Part shown: one piece after another, positions 23,631 to 34,032 of the stretch
Layout of the letters: the number at the start of each line of letters is the position of its first letter
Position numbering within the stretch: position 1 is the stretch's first letter
NCBI GenBank assembly: GCA_009843505.1
Contig: VYDI01000028.1
Coordinates: 266,424 to 330,423, forward strand
Direction of reading: 5' to 3'
From: Holophagales bacterium
Lineage (GTDB): Bacteria; Acidobacteriota; Thermoanaerobaculia; Multivoradales; Multivoraceae
Length of the DNA stretch: 64,000 nucleotides
The notes under the pieces: model-generated
What the model was told of the DNA's origin: nothing
Database searches by the model: none
The model's input: only the letters and a program-made list of their open reading frames with translations
Position numbers and translations under genes: made by a program

Positions 23631-24205
23631 TCCTCGGCGTGCTTGCGTTCCAGGGCGAGCAGTTGCGCCTTTCGCTTCTCGCCGCCGATGTAGGAGCCGG
23701 GACCGCTCCGGCGCGGCACGACCCGGTGGCACGGAACGAGGATCGGCAACGGGTTGGCCATCAGCCGGGAACGGATCAGGCGGTAGGCGCCTGCCTGCCC
23801 CGATGAGGTGGCCACATTGCGGTAGGTGCGCGTGTTCCCGTACGGAATTCTGGCCGTCTCCTCGAAGATGCGCCGGGACAGGGCATCGATCCCGGTCCGA
23901 TCGAGGTCATAGGGCAGATCGAGGTTTCGCCGCGCGCCGGCGAAGTACTCCGACAGGCGGCCCAGGGCCTCGTCCACGAAGTCGGTCGTCTCCACCGACC
24001 CCAGGGAAGTGAACAGCGCCTTCTCGGTGCCCTTCGGCGCGATGACGACCCGGGTGATCAGCCGACCGATGAACTCGAGTCCCAGCGAACCGAGCGGCGA
24101 AGCGACCAGAACTCGCAGCGGTTCGGCGGCGCGCGGCGCTGGCCAGGCGGGCGCACCTGCGCGCGACCCGGCACGGCTCGCGAGTTCATGCACCACGGGA
24201 GTCAT
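23627..24205 (-). CDS. ogt: Methylated-DNA--protein-cysteine S-methyltransferase
   Basis: 192 residues. The C-terminal domain has the active-site PCHRVVP with the acceptor cysteine, preceded by IPYGNTRTYRNVA (DNA-binding helix and Arg finger region) and followed by YIGGEKRKAQLLALE. The N-terminal ribonuclease-like domain is present (LRVLVASPLGSLGLEFIGRL). It transfers alkyl groups from O6-alkylguanine to itself. No AraC-type domain, so it is the Ogt/AGT form rather than Ada. The gene stands alone, converging on rmd. Confidence 0.92.
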   Translation of the reverse strand: MTPVVHELASRAGSRAGAPAWPAPRAAEPLRVLVASPLGSLGLEFIGRLITRVVIAPKGTEKALFTSLGSVETTDFVDEALGRLSEYFAGARRNLDLPYDLDRTGIDALSRRIFEETARIPYGNTRTYRNVATSSGQAGAYRLIRSRLMANPLPILVPCHRVVPRRSGPGSYIGGEKRKAQLLALERKHAED

Positions 24206-24267
24206 GGTAGCATGGCTACTTCTCTATGTCGACGTGAGCCGGAGGTTCGCTTCTCCCGGGAAGAAGC

Positions 24268-25191
24268 TCACTCCTCCCGGAGCACGATGCGCAGGGAAAC
24301 GTCCTCTCCCTGCTCGGCTTCGAAGGCGCGGATCTCGGCCGCGTAGCCGGGACGAATCACCTCGAGCCGGTGGGTGCCCGGATCCACGATCAGAGCCGAG
24401 TGGAGGCTCGCCAGTTCCGCCCCGCTCCCCAGCAGACGGCCGTCCAGGTAGACGACAGCGTCGGCCGGCTCGACCTCGACCTGCAGCCGGGCCGGCTCCC
24501 CCCGCTGGTCCTGCTCGATCGGACGGCCGCGGTTCTCGACCCTCCACGACTCGCCTTCCGGGGCCGGAGGCGCGGCGGCCGGCCTCGGCGGCGCGGGCAG
24601 CGGCCGTTCCGCGGTCCCTGGGACGAGATCCTCGTCGATCCGGATGACCACGCCCGGCTGCACGCGGATCTGGCGCTCCAGGGTCTCGTAGCCCTCCATG
24701 AAGATTGCGATCCGGTAGCTGCCGTCGCGCAACCAGAGGTAGCGCGGAAAGCCGTCGAAGCCGTCGACCCGACCGACCAGCTCGCCGTCGATGTAGACGG
24801 AGGCCTTCTTGGGCCGGGTGTTGATGTCGAGCGCACCCGCGTCCCCCACATAGCCGACGGGGCCGGGACCCCAGGCGTAGGGTCCGTAACCGTAGTAGTG
24901 CGGCGAGTACGCGTAGGGCCAGAAGGAACCAAAGCCGCCGTACCAGCCGAAGGACCCGTAGTAGGGCCGCACGTAGACGCGGGAACGGCGGCCCTTGCGG
25001 CGGTCGCCGTCACCGCCGCGGCCCCGTTCGCTGGCCGCGACCGCCACCGGCGCCTGAACCGCGAGGGCTCGAACGACCGGAACCGTTCCGCCATGCCCGC
25101 CAACGCCCGCTTCCGCGCCGCCCGCCAGGCCCAGGCCCAGCAGGCCGGCCAACGGCAGCGCCATCCGGGCCGCACTTGCATTCGAACTCAC
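24268..25191 (-). CDS. PEGA-domain envelope protein
   Basis: 307 residues from the GTG overlapping the upstream GT2 stop (GTGA). A signal-like N-terminus (MALPLAGLLGLGLAGGAEA) leads to a basic segment and a Tyr/Gly/Pro-rich stretch (YYGSFGWYGGFGSFWPYAYS). Two PEGA-type beta repeats follow: ALDINTRPKKASVYIDGELVG at ~135-200 and LQVEVEPADAVVYLDGRLLG at ~235-300. PEGA domains are surface-associated and often found in peptidoglycan or S-layer-linked proteins. Co-translation with glycosyltransferases suggests a role in export or attachment of their glycan; this is inference. Confidence 0.82.
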   Translation of the reverse strand: MSSNASAARMALPLAGLLGLGLAGGAEAGVGGHGGTVPVVRALAVQAPVAVAASERGRGGDGDRRKGRRSRVYVRPYYGSFGWYGGFGSFWPYAYSPHYYGYGPYAWGPGPVGYVGDAGALDINTRPKKASVYIDGELVGRVDGFDGFPRYLWLRDGSYRIAIFMEGYETLERQIRVQPGVVIRIDEDLVPGTAERPLPAPPRPAAAPPAPEGESWRVENRGRPIEQDQRGEPARLQVEVEPADAVVYLDGRLLGSGAELASLHSALIVDPGTHRLEVIRPGYAAEIRAFEAEQGEDVSLRIVLREE

Positions 25192-26168
25192 GATGCACCT
25201 CCCCGATCCAGGCCAACGCCGTCGGACCAGCCGTTCCTCAGACCTTCCAGATAGTGATACCGCATCGTCCTCTCCCACAGCCGGGGCAGTCTCACCGGAG
25301 AAGCTTGCAACGTCCGCGCCAACCGCTCCTCGAGCCACTGCACGGTCCGGTCGCGAACACCGCCCTCCGGAGGCGGCTCGCCGTCGTGGAACCCCAGGAA
25401 GGGACCGAGCTGCTCATGCCGCCGGAAGAAGACGACCGCGGAGTACCCCGCCCGGTACTGCCGCTTCGCGAACCGCCGGAGACCGGTCGGATGGTCGTGG
25501 GCGACGCGGGCCTCGGGCCGGTACAGGAGGCGCAGGCCGCGCCCGGCCAGGCGGTATCCGGCTTCCACGTCCTCCCAGGCGGCGAACGGGAAAGCCGGGT
25601 CGAAGGGCTCCGCCGCCATCGCCTCGCGGTCGATCGAAAGGTTCGACGTGTAGAAGAAGTTGAACGGCACGTCGTCCTCGTCCTCGATCAGGGCGAATCC
25701 GAACTGCAGTCCGTTCTCGTTGATGTAGTCGAGGAACGGCGTGCGCCGCATGCGCTGGTGCCAGTCGGTGCGGCCGATGACGCCGACGCAACCGCCCTCC
25801 GCCCGAATCGACCGCGCCAGTGGCTCCTCCTGGGCTCGGCGATGCGCGGCCAACCATCCCGGACCGGGGACAGTGTCGTCCCCAAGGAAGGCCACCCAGC
25901 GACCCCGGGCCGTCGCCACGCCGCGGTTCCGGGCCACCGCGGGCCCGTGGTTCTCCTGATGAAGGACCCGCAGCTCCGGCCCACCGGCGCTGCCCCCCGA
26001 AGCGCGCTCGTCGAGCCAGGGCGCGGTGCCGTCCGTGCTGCCGTCGTTGACCACGACGACTTCGAACGCGGGCCCCTCCTGGCCACGGACGCCCTCCAGT
26101 ACTTCCTTCAGCGCCGGCAACCGGTCGAAGGTCGGAATGACGATGCTCCACTCCGGCGGCCCGGTCAC
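25188..26168 (-). CDS. Family 2 glycosyltransferase
   Basis: 326 residues from the GTG overlapping the preceding stop (GTGA). The GT-A fold is clear: WSIVIPTFDRLPALKEVL, VVVVNDGSTDGT, the metal-binding Asp pair in AFLGDDTVPG, and a late AWEDVEAGYRLAGRG that fits the ED acceptor motif. No membrane helices, so cytoplasmic. Third glycosyltransferase of the operon, just before the PEGA gene. Donor and acceptor cannot be read from sequence. Confidence 0.88.
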   Translation of the reverse strand: MTGPPEWSIVIPTFDRLPALKEVLEGVRGQEGPAFEVVVVNDGSTDGTAPWLDERASGGSAGGPELRVLHQENHGPAVARNRGVATARGRWVAFLGDDTVPGPGWLAAHRRAQEEPLARSIRAEGGCVGVIGRTDWHQRMRRTPFLDYINENGLQFGFALIEDEDDVPFNFFYTSNLSIDREAMAAEPFDPAFPFAAWEDVEAGYRLAGRGLRLLYRPEARVAHDHPTGLRRFAKRQYRAGYSAVVFFRRHEQLGPFLGFHDGEPPPEGGVRDRTVQWLEERLARTLQASPVRLPRLWERTMRYHYLEGLRNGWSDGVGLDRGGAS

Positions 26169-27451
26169 CGCTCCATCTCCATCACGTCGTCCAGACGCAG
26201 GCGAACCGGATCCAGGTCCGCCGGCCACAGGGACTCAAAGCCTTCGCTCGCGAACAGTTCCTCGTCGCCGGGATAGGTCGGCACCAGATACAGCGGAAAG
26301 CGCTCGAGGATCTCGCGGTCGGGCCGCCGCCGCCGGGTCTGCACCAGGCGGCGCCGTTCCGAGGCGCCGTCGAGCCCGCGGACGATCGCCGACAGCGCCC
26401 GCACCTGAGCGACCGTCTGGTCGTCGACAACGGCCGGCGCCCCGGCCGGCAAGCCGCCCAACCGCCGCGCGAGCCTTCTCAGCCGGGTCCGCAGGGCAAC
26501 GACGTCCCGCGCCCGCTGCCACAGGCCCCGCGGAGCCGCGCCGGCGCCGGCGGCCGCCTCGCTTCCGTCCACAGCCGCGCGGAAGGGATCTTGCGCCAGC
26601 ACGTCGCCGTTCGGGTTGCAGCGGGCGAGCAGGTGCTGGGTGCGGGCGAGCAGCGTCAACTGGACCGCCGGCATCAGTTGCGGCCAAAGCTCGGCGTCGT
26701 AGTTCTTGAAGGCGGTGAAGTAGGCGTTGCGCTCGAACAGCAGGCCCCGGTTGGCGTTGCCCAGCAGGTTGCTGGTCGCCTTCGAGCGATGGTGGACGAC
26801 CGCCCGCGGCGCCGACAGCACGCGTTCGCCCCCCGACCAGAACCGCCACCCGAGATCGACGTCTTCGAGGTAGGCGAAGTAGCTCTCGTCGAAGCCCCCG
26901 GCCGAAAGAAAGGCTTCACGTCGCACGATCATGTTGCCGCCGCAGGGAAAGAGCAGCTCCGTACCTTCGGCCGGGGTCTCCACGTCCTTCAGGGGGCGGC
27001 CGTAGTCGAGCTGGAAGGCGTGGCCGTCGAAGGCCATGACGCCGCGTCCGAAGTCCAGGCGCTCCCCTTCCCAGTCGACGATGCAGCCGGACAGCGCCGC
27101 CACATCCGGAGGCGCCGCCCGTATTGCCGCGACAAGTTCGCCGAGCCAGTCCGGGCGCGGCCGGGTGTCGTTGTTGACCAGCACGAGCGCGTCCGCCGCA
27201 CTGGCCTCGGCGAGACGGTTGTTGGCGGCGGAGAAGCCGAGGTTGTTCGGGTGCTCGACGAGATCGACCCCGGGGTGTTCGGAACGCAGCCAGGCCGCCG
27301 TTCCGTCCGTCGACCCGTTGTCGAACAGCCTGATCCCCACCGCGGCGCCGGGATCGCGCTGCGCTTCAAGCGCCGGCAGCAGCGTCTCCAGGTGCCGGCG
27401 GCCATTCCAGCTCACGACCAGGATGTCGACACTGTCAACCGGGATGCTCAT
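26165..27451 (-). CDS. Family 2 glycosyltransferase (rhamnosyltransferase-like)
   Basis: 428 residues. The N-terminal 270 residues are a GT2 domain: VDILVVSWNGRRHLETLL, RLFDNGSTDGTAAWL, NNLGFSAANNRL, LVNNDTRPRPDWL and YFAYLEDVDLGWRF. This arrangement is frequent in rhamnosyltransferases, and two rhamnose-type precursor genes lie nearby, so rhamnose transfer is a reasonable guess. The ~150-residue C-terminal part is Arg/Ala-rich without a known motif. Four-base overlaps on both sides place it in the glycan operon. Confidence 0.86.
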   Translation of the reverse strand: MSIPVDSVDILVVSWNGRRHLETLLPALEAQRDPGAAVGIRLFDNGSTDGTAAWLRSEHPGVDLVEHPNNLGFSAANNRLAEASAADALVLVNNDTRPRPDWLGELVAAIRAAPPDVAALSGCIVDWEGERLDFGRGVMAFDGHAFQLDYGRPLKDVETPAEGTELLFPCGGNMIVRREAFLSAGGFDESYFAYLEDVDLGWRFWSGGERVLSAPRAVVHHRSKATSNLLGNANRGLLFERNAYFTAFKNYDAELWPQLMPAVQLTLLARTQHLLARCNPNGDVLAQDPFRAAVDGSEAAAGAGAAPRGLWQRARDVVALRTRLRRLARRLGGLPAGAPAVVDDQTVAQVRALSAIVRGLDGASERRRLVQTRRRRPDREILERFPLYLVPTYPGDEELFASEGFESLWPADLDPVRLRLDDVMEMER

Positions 27452-28749
27452 GACCGGCCCGCCGGGAAGGAGCCCGCCAACCGGGTCCGCACCCAGCGCC
27501 GCAGGCGGAAGCCCGGTTCGTCAACCGGAGCCGCCGTCTCCGGCCGGAAGGCGAACCCGGACTTGGTCGGATCGACGCGGGGCGACGACAGGAAGGCCAC
27601 CAGCGGGGCCAGCGTACGCTCCCAAGAGTAGTCGAGCAGAATCCGCTCCCGGCCCCGGCGCGCCCGCTCTTCGACCCTCGCGCCACCGGCGACCAGCTCG
27701 ACGAGGCCACCGCGGAGCGCCTCGACGTCGCCACAGGCAACGACGAGCCCGGCGTCCCATTCCCTCAGTAGCCGCGGGACGGTTCCGCCCTCCGTTGTAA
27801 GCACCGGGCAGCCGGCCGCGAGCGCATCGAGGAACCGGGTGCGCAGGGACAGGTCGGTCTCCAGCCCGGGGCGATGGCAAGCGGCGAGCGCGTCGACGTC
27901 CCGCAGCAGGTCGTAGCGGCGCTCGAAGGGCACCCAGTCCAGGAAGCCGATGCGCTTTGGATCCTCCCTCCGGCTGCGCGCCTCCACCTCCGCCAGCAGG
28001 CGCTGAGGCGCCTGAGCGCCAGGCGGTTGCCGCACGAACAGAAGTCTCGCGTTCGGCTCGGGCAGGGCGGCGAACGCCTCGAGCAGGGGCTCCGGGTCGT
28101 ACCAGTCGTACAGCCCGCCGAACAGCACGCGCCGCTCGCCGTCCGCGCGTGGCGGCAGCAGGGGCCGGTACTCGGGCAGCGGATCCGGCACGCCCAGCGG
28201 CGCCTCGGCGATCAGCCCCGAGAGAGAGGGGTCGTCCCGGTAGCGATGCGGGTTCACCCGTCCGAGGGCGGTCAGGAAGCCGAGGTAGTAGGCGCGCTGC
28301 TCGGGGGAGGAACAGAGGAAGAAGTCGCCGAGCGACAGTTGGTGGACCCAGCTCCGGTGGTCGTTCCGGTAGGGGTCGAGCCCCAGCGTCGACAGATGGG
28401 TCAGGTTCTCGACCAGGAAGGGGTCGTAGAGATCGATCACGGTTGGCAGGTCGGGCAACTGGTGGAGCACGTCGTTCGCCAACTGTCCCTGGGCGACGGC
28501 GGCGTCGCAGTCCCTCAACAGCTCCGGCAGCGGCGCCGAGTCGAACCGCCGCGCCTCGACGGAACCGGCCGGCACCTCAGGCGGCTCGCCGGAACGCCAG
28601 GGCGAAACCAGGGCGACGTCGAAACCGAACCCCGGCAAGCGCCGCGCCATTTCCAGGTAGCGGATACCGATGCCGGCCGCGCGCTCCCCTAGCGCTTCGC
28701 TGCACACCAGACCGACGCGGGACCTTTGTCCTCCCGCCGTTGCCGTCAC
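27448..28749 (-). CDS. Glycosyltransferase, GT4/GT-B type
   Basis: 433 residues. The GT-B layout is recognisable: an N-terminal half with VGLVCSEALGERAAGIGIRYLEMARRL, a hinge near RRVLFGGLYDWYDPEPLLEAF, and a C-terminal donor domain with VDALAACHRPGLETDLSLRTRFLDALAAGCPVLTT and the usual EGGTVPRLL. It lacks a strict EX7E motif, so the GT4 label is approximate. GTG start overlapping the LmbE-GT2 stop. Probably adds a sugar to a lipid-linked or protein-linked glycan. Confidence 0.82.
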   Translation of the reverse strand: MTATAGGQRSRVGLVCSEALGERAAGIGIRYLEMARRLPGFGFDVALVSPWRSGEPPEVPAGSVEARRFDSAPLPELLRDCDAAVAQGQLANDVLHQLPDLPTVIDLYDPFLVENLTHLSTLGLDPYRNDHRSWVHQLSLGDFFLCSSPEQRAYYLGFLTALGRVNPHRYRDDPSLSGLIAEAPLGVPDPLPEYRPLLPPRADGERRVLFGGLYDWYDPEPLLEAFAALPEPNARLLFVRQPPGAQAPQRLLAEVEARSRREDPKRIGFLDWVPFERRYDLLRDVDALAACHRPGLETDLSLRTRFLDALAAGCPVLTTEGGTVPRLLREWDAGLVVACGDVEALRGGLVELVAGGARVEERARRGRERILLDYSWERTLAPLVAFLSSPRVDPTKSGFAFRPETAAPVDEPGFRLRRWVRTRLAGSFPAGRS

Positions 28750-30548
28750 CCGGAACCGCGCCAGGATTGCAGAGTTTCGTGCAGCCGCCAGGCGCGGGTG
28801 GCCTTCATCTTCTCGATCTCCGCGATCAAATCGCGCTCGCGGACGTGGAGCCGCTCGACCTCCGCCCCGCGCGCCCGATTCGATGCCTGGACGAGTTCGA
28901 TCTCCGCCTGCGTCTTCCGCAACATCGACCGTGCCGCCGCGGCGGCCAGCACCGCTTCGCGCCGCATTCGAGTCACCGCGCCCGCCAGCGATTCCGCATC
29001 GAGTTCGTCCGCGTACTTGGCCAGCACCCGCGCCTTCAGAGCCTCGAAGTCGTGTCGTTCGGACGCCGCTCCGCCCAGGGCGTGGCCTCCCGAGGACCTG
29101 CCGCCGGCGCCGCCCAGGAAGTGCCTGTACTCGCAGGTCGTCCGCGCCAGGTGGACGAACGGAGACGAACGCGACAGCCGGATCAGCAGATCCCAGTCTT
29201 CGAAGGCCGGCAGCCCGAGGTCGAACGGACCGGCCCTGTCGAGGGAATCCCTGGTCATCAGCACCGTGTGGAAAGGAATGTAGTTGTCCAGCAGCAGGAT
29301 CCCGCGGTCGAAGTCGCGGCTGTAGGGAAGGCCCCGGCTCGACTCCCGGTAGCCGGCCGCGGTCGGCTCGTAGGTGACCACCGCCGCGTCGCTGTAGACA
29401 ACTTCGACATCGCCGCGGAGCATCGACGTCAGGGACTCGAGGTGCTCCGGTGCGAGCAGGTCGTCGTCGTCCAGGAACCCGATGCGGTCACCCGTCGCCG
29501 CCTCGACGCCCGCCTGCGCCGCCGCGGCGCGCCCGCGGTTGGACTCGTGTTCGACGCGGAGCAGCGGGAAGGGGAAGCTCTCGGGCACTTCGGGACGGCG
29601 GCCCCCGTCGTTGACCAGCACGACCTCGACGTTCCGGTAGGTGCTCCGGGCCAGACTCACCAGCGCCTCGGCCAGGCGGCGCGGCCGGTTGTACGTTCTC
29701 ACCACGATCGAGACGCGGCACGGCGAATCGACTTCGACCAGCGCCGGAACGCCTCCCAGATGGGCGATGAGCTGAGCCGGGCTCCGGGTGGTGAAGTCGC
29801 TCGCCTTCAACTGGCAGTAGCCCTCCGCGGACCCGCATTCGCGCGGCAGGCTGTGCGCGCGGAAACGCCGGAGGCCGAGGCAGGAATCGAGGTAGTCGTG
29901 GCGCTCCTGCTGGCTCCGGTAGTGGGCCATCGCCGCGGCGATCCCGTCGATCTCGGCCGTGACGTCGACCAGCAGATCCGGGTAGAAGGGATGGTTCACC
30001 TCGTAGCAGAGGACGCGAAGCAACAGGTCTCCAGGCGACGAATCGTCCGAAGGTTCGCTCCTGTCCGCCCCTCCCCGACGGGCGATCAAGGCCTCGTGCA
30101 GGGCGCGAAAGGTCGCCTGGTGGTCCGTGGTGACTTCGAGTGGCGAAGGCACCAAAACGAGATCCGGACGACCCGCGTCGAGCAGCGCCTCGATCTGCCC
30201 GGTCAGTTCCCCCGTCGAAGAAACGAGGCCGCCGTCCGGGAAGCCCCGCCGGTAGCCCACGTGTTCCACCCGGGCGATGCCGAGCGCAGCCGCGGCGGCC
30301 TCGGACTCCGCCCGCCGCAACGCCGAGTAGTCGCCGCCGCTCATCCCTTCCGGAGGTCCCTCGCCGCCTCCCGAACCATCGCTCAGGAAGGCGCAGACGA
30401 TCTCCGAGCCGGCCGCGGCGAGTTGCAGAAGCAGCCCTCCGCAGCCGAGCACCTCGTCGTCGTAGTGGGGCGCCAGGACGAGAACCCGCCGGGCGACCAC
30501 CGAACCCGGCACGGTCGGCGGCTGTGGCCGCTCGCGTTCAGCCCGCAT
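28746..30548 (-). CDS. Fusion of LmbE/PIG-L deacetylase and GT2 glycosyltransferase with coiled coil
   Basis: 600 residues from ATG 30548, chosen because AGGAG lies nine bases upstream; an earlier in-frame ATG at 30590 has no ribosome site. Residues ~20-225 are a PIG-L/LmbE zinc deacetylase (VLVLAPHYDDEVLGCGG, then VTTDHQATF for the second metal site). Residues ~270-490 are a GT2 domain (SIVVRTYNRPRRLAEALVSL, DDDDLLAPEHLESL, LPAFEDWDLLIRLSR). The last ~100 residues are a charged coiled coil. Such an enzyme could remove an N-acetyl group and transfer sugar to the same glycan, an inferred but attractive coupling. It heads the glycan operon. Confidence 0.87.
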   Translation of the reverse strand: MRAERERPQPPTVPGSVVARRVLVLAPHYDDEVLGCGGLLLQLAAAGSEIVCAFLSDGSGGGEGPPEGMSGGDYSALRRAESEAAAAALGIARVEHVGYRRGFPDGGLVSSTGELTGQIEALLDAGRPDLVLVPSPLEVTTDHQATFRALHEALIARRGGADRSEPSDDSSPGDLLLRVLCYEVNHPFYPDLLVDVTAEIDGIAAAMAHYRSQQERHDYLDSCLGLRRFRAHSLPRECGSAEGYCQLKASDFTTRSPAQLIAHLGGVPALVEVDSPCRVSIVVRTYNRPRRLAEALVSLARSTYRNVEVVLVNDGGRRPEVPESFPFPLLRVEHESNRGRAAAAQAGVEAATGDRIGFLDDDDLLAPEHLESLTSMLRGDVEVVYSDAAVVTYEPTAAGYRESSRGLPYSRDFDRGILLLDNYIPFHTVLMTRDSLDRAGPFDLGLPAFEDWDLLIRLSRSSPFVHLARTTCEYRHFLGGAGGRSSGGHALGGAASERHDFEALKARVLAKYADELDAESLAGAVTRMRREAVLAAAAARSMLRKTQAEIELVQASNRARGAEVERLHVRERDLIAEIEKMKATRAWRLHETLQSWRGSG

Positions 30549-30598
30549 GTCGCCGGTCTCCTGCTGCGGCCGCGGACCTCGGCAGAACATGCGGGCTG
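30539..30598. repeat. 12-bp perfect inverted repeat around the LmbE-GT2 start
   Basis: CAGCCCGCATGT at 30539-30550 is the exact reverse complement of 30587-30598, with 36 bases between. In the minus-strand transcript the 3' arm contains the AUG at 30548 and the loop holds the AGGAG ribosome site. It could fold and hide the start codon, or serve as a pair of protein-binding half-sites. Confidence 0.6.
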
Positions 30599-30672
30599 GT
30601 CATACCGGCAATCCTCGCACGTCCGTATTCTGGCTCATCCCGCCTCGCAAGCTCCTGTAGGCTGCGCCCCCG

Positions 30673-32622
<1,950 letters not shown>

Positions 32623-32627
32623 AAGCA

Positions 32628-32647
32628 GCCCGCGCGGCAGCGCGGGC
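32628..32647. terminator. Strong GC hairpin between convergent argS and ftsZ
   Basis: GCCCGCGC-GGCA-GCGCGGGC is a perfect 8-bp stem with a 4-base loop, five bases after the argS stop. It lacks a T-tract on either strand, so it may act as a bidirectional barrier or processing site rather than a classical intrinsic terminator. Confidence 0.5.
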
Positions 32648-32649
32648 GG

Positions 32650-32794
32650 TCAGTCCATCTGCTTGCGCAGGACGGTCGGGATGTCGTAGTCGTCGACGTT
32701 CCTGCCGGATTGCTGCGGGCCGTAGCCGCCTGGCGGCGCCTCAGTCCATCTGCTTGCGCAGGACGGTCGGGATGTCGTAGTCGTCGACGTTCCT
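32650..32794. repeat. Exact 54-bp direct repeat: duplicated 3' tail of ftsZ
   Basis: Bases 32741-32794 encode the FtsZ C-terminal peptide [17 protein letters not shown] plus stop. The same 54 bases recur exactly at 32650-32703, 91 bases downstream of the first copy. Both copies are preceded by a GGYGP-coding patch but with different linkers (NW in the gene, QQSG in the copy). The downstream copy is beyond the ftsZ stop and out of frame, so it is not translated as FtsZ. Confidence 0.92.
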
Positions 32795-33994
32795 CCAATT
32801 GGGCCCGTAGCCGCCCGGATCGATCTTGTGGTGTTCGGCCAGCATGCGATCGCGGAACTCACCCTTGCCGCCTTCCCTCTCGCCTGCCTCCTCGTTCCCG
32901 GGGGTGGCGTCGGCCAGATTCGGGTCGGCCGGGGCAGCCGCTCCGGCCTCGACGGTCCTGGCTGCCGCGCCGTCGCGGGGCTGGCGGTCCTCGGAGAACC
33001 CGGTGGCGATCACGGTCACCTTCACCTCTTCTTCCATCGTTCCGTCGACCACGAGACCCGAGATGATCGTCGCGTCGGGGTCGACCGCGTCGGAGATCGT
33101 GCTGGCCGCCTCGGCCACCTCGTGGAGGGTCAGCGAGCTGCCACCGGTGATGTTGATCAGGCAGCCCTTGGCGCCCTCGATCGAAGCATCCTCGAGCAGG
33201 GGTGACGACACCGCCCGCTGCGCCGCTTCGAGCGCCCGGCTGTCGCCCGACGCCACGCCCGTGCCCATCACCGCGATGCCCTGACCGCACATGATCGCCC
33301 GCACGTCGGCGAAGTCGGCGTTCACCTCGCCCGGCATCGTGATCAGGTCGCTGATGCCCTGAACCGACTGCCGCAGAACGTCGTCCGCCGTCACGAAGGC
33401 GTCCGCGAGAGACGTACCCCGGTCCACGAAGCTCAGCAGCCGCTCGTTGGGGATCGCAATCACCGTGTCGACCGCCTTGTGGAGCTCCTCGAGCCCGCGT
33501 TCCGCCAGCAGCATGCGGCGCCGGCCCTCGAACGCGAAGGGCTTCGTGACCACGGCGACCGTCAGGGCGCCGACTTCCGCCGAGAGGGAACCGATGATGG
33601 GCGCCGCGCCGGTGCCCGTGCCGCCGCCCAGGCCAGCCGCCAGGAACACCATGTCCGCCCCGTTCAGCATGTCGAGAATCTTGTCCGTGTCCTCGAGCGC
33701 CGAGTTGCGACCGACCTCCGGGTCGGCGCCGGCGCCCAGACCGCGGGTGATCTTGCGCCCGAGCTGCAGCTTCGTCGGTGCTTCGCAGCGCCGCAGAGCC
33801 TGCAGATCGGTGTTGGCGGCAATGAACTCGATGCCGCCCAGGTTGGCCGCGATCATTCGGTTGACGGCGTTGCCGCCGCCGCCTCCTACCCCGACCACGA
33901 CAATCTTCGCCGGTCCGAAGCTGTCCTCGGACGTCACTTCCCCTTCGATGGTCGGCTTGGCCTCGGTCGACTGCTGTTCTTCCATCAGAATCAT
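32741..33994 (-). CDS. ftsZ: Cell division protein FtsZ
   Basis: 417 residues from ATG 33994, which has GGAGG five bases upstream; ATGs at 34006 and 33985 are alternatives. The tubulin signature is [35 protein letters not shown] and [13 protein letters not shown] are also present. A linker of about 75 residues ends in the conserved [12 protein letters not shown] peptide that binds FtsA and other partners. Last gene of the dcw cluster, with ftsA just upstream. Its 3' end is duplicated in the following intergenic space. Confidence 0.96.
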   Translation of the reverse strand: MILMEEQQSTEAKPTIEGEVTSEDSFGPAKIVVVGVGGGGGNAVNRMIAANLGGIEFIAANTDLQALRRCEAPTKLQLGRKITRGLGAGADPEVGRNSALEDTDKILDMLNGADMVFLAAGLGGGTGTGAAPIIGSLSAEVGALTVAVVTKPFAFEGRRRMLLAERGLEELHKAVDTVIAIPNERLLSFVDRGTSLADAFVTADDVLRQSVQGISDLITMPGEVNADFADVRAIMCGQGIAVMGTGVASGDSRALEAAQRAVSSPLLEDASIEGAKGCLINITGGSSLTLHEVAEAASTISDAVDPDATIISGLVVDGTMEEEVKVTVIATGFSEDRQPRDGAAARTVEAGAAAPADPNLADATPGNEEAGEREGGKGEFRDRMLAEHHKIDPGGYGPNWRNVDDYDIPTVLRKQMD

Positions 33995-34032
33995 GGCTCC
34001 CTCCATTTCGAACCCTGGTTCATCAACTCAAA

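Noticed and set aside
32650..32862. A small gene encoding the second FtsZ tail
   Set aside because: The frame continues through the FtsZ tail in the wrong phase and has no start signal of its own; it is a duplicated fragment.
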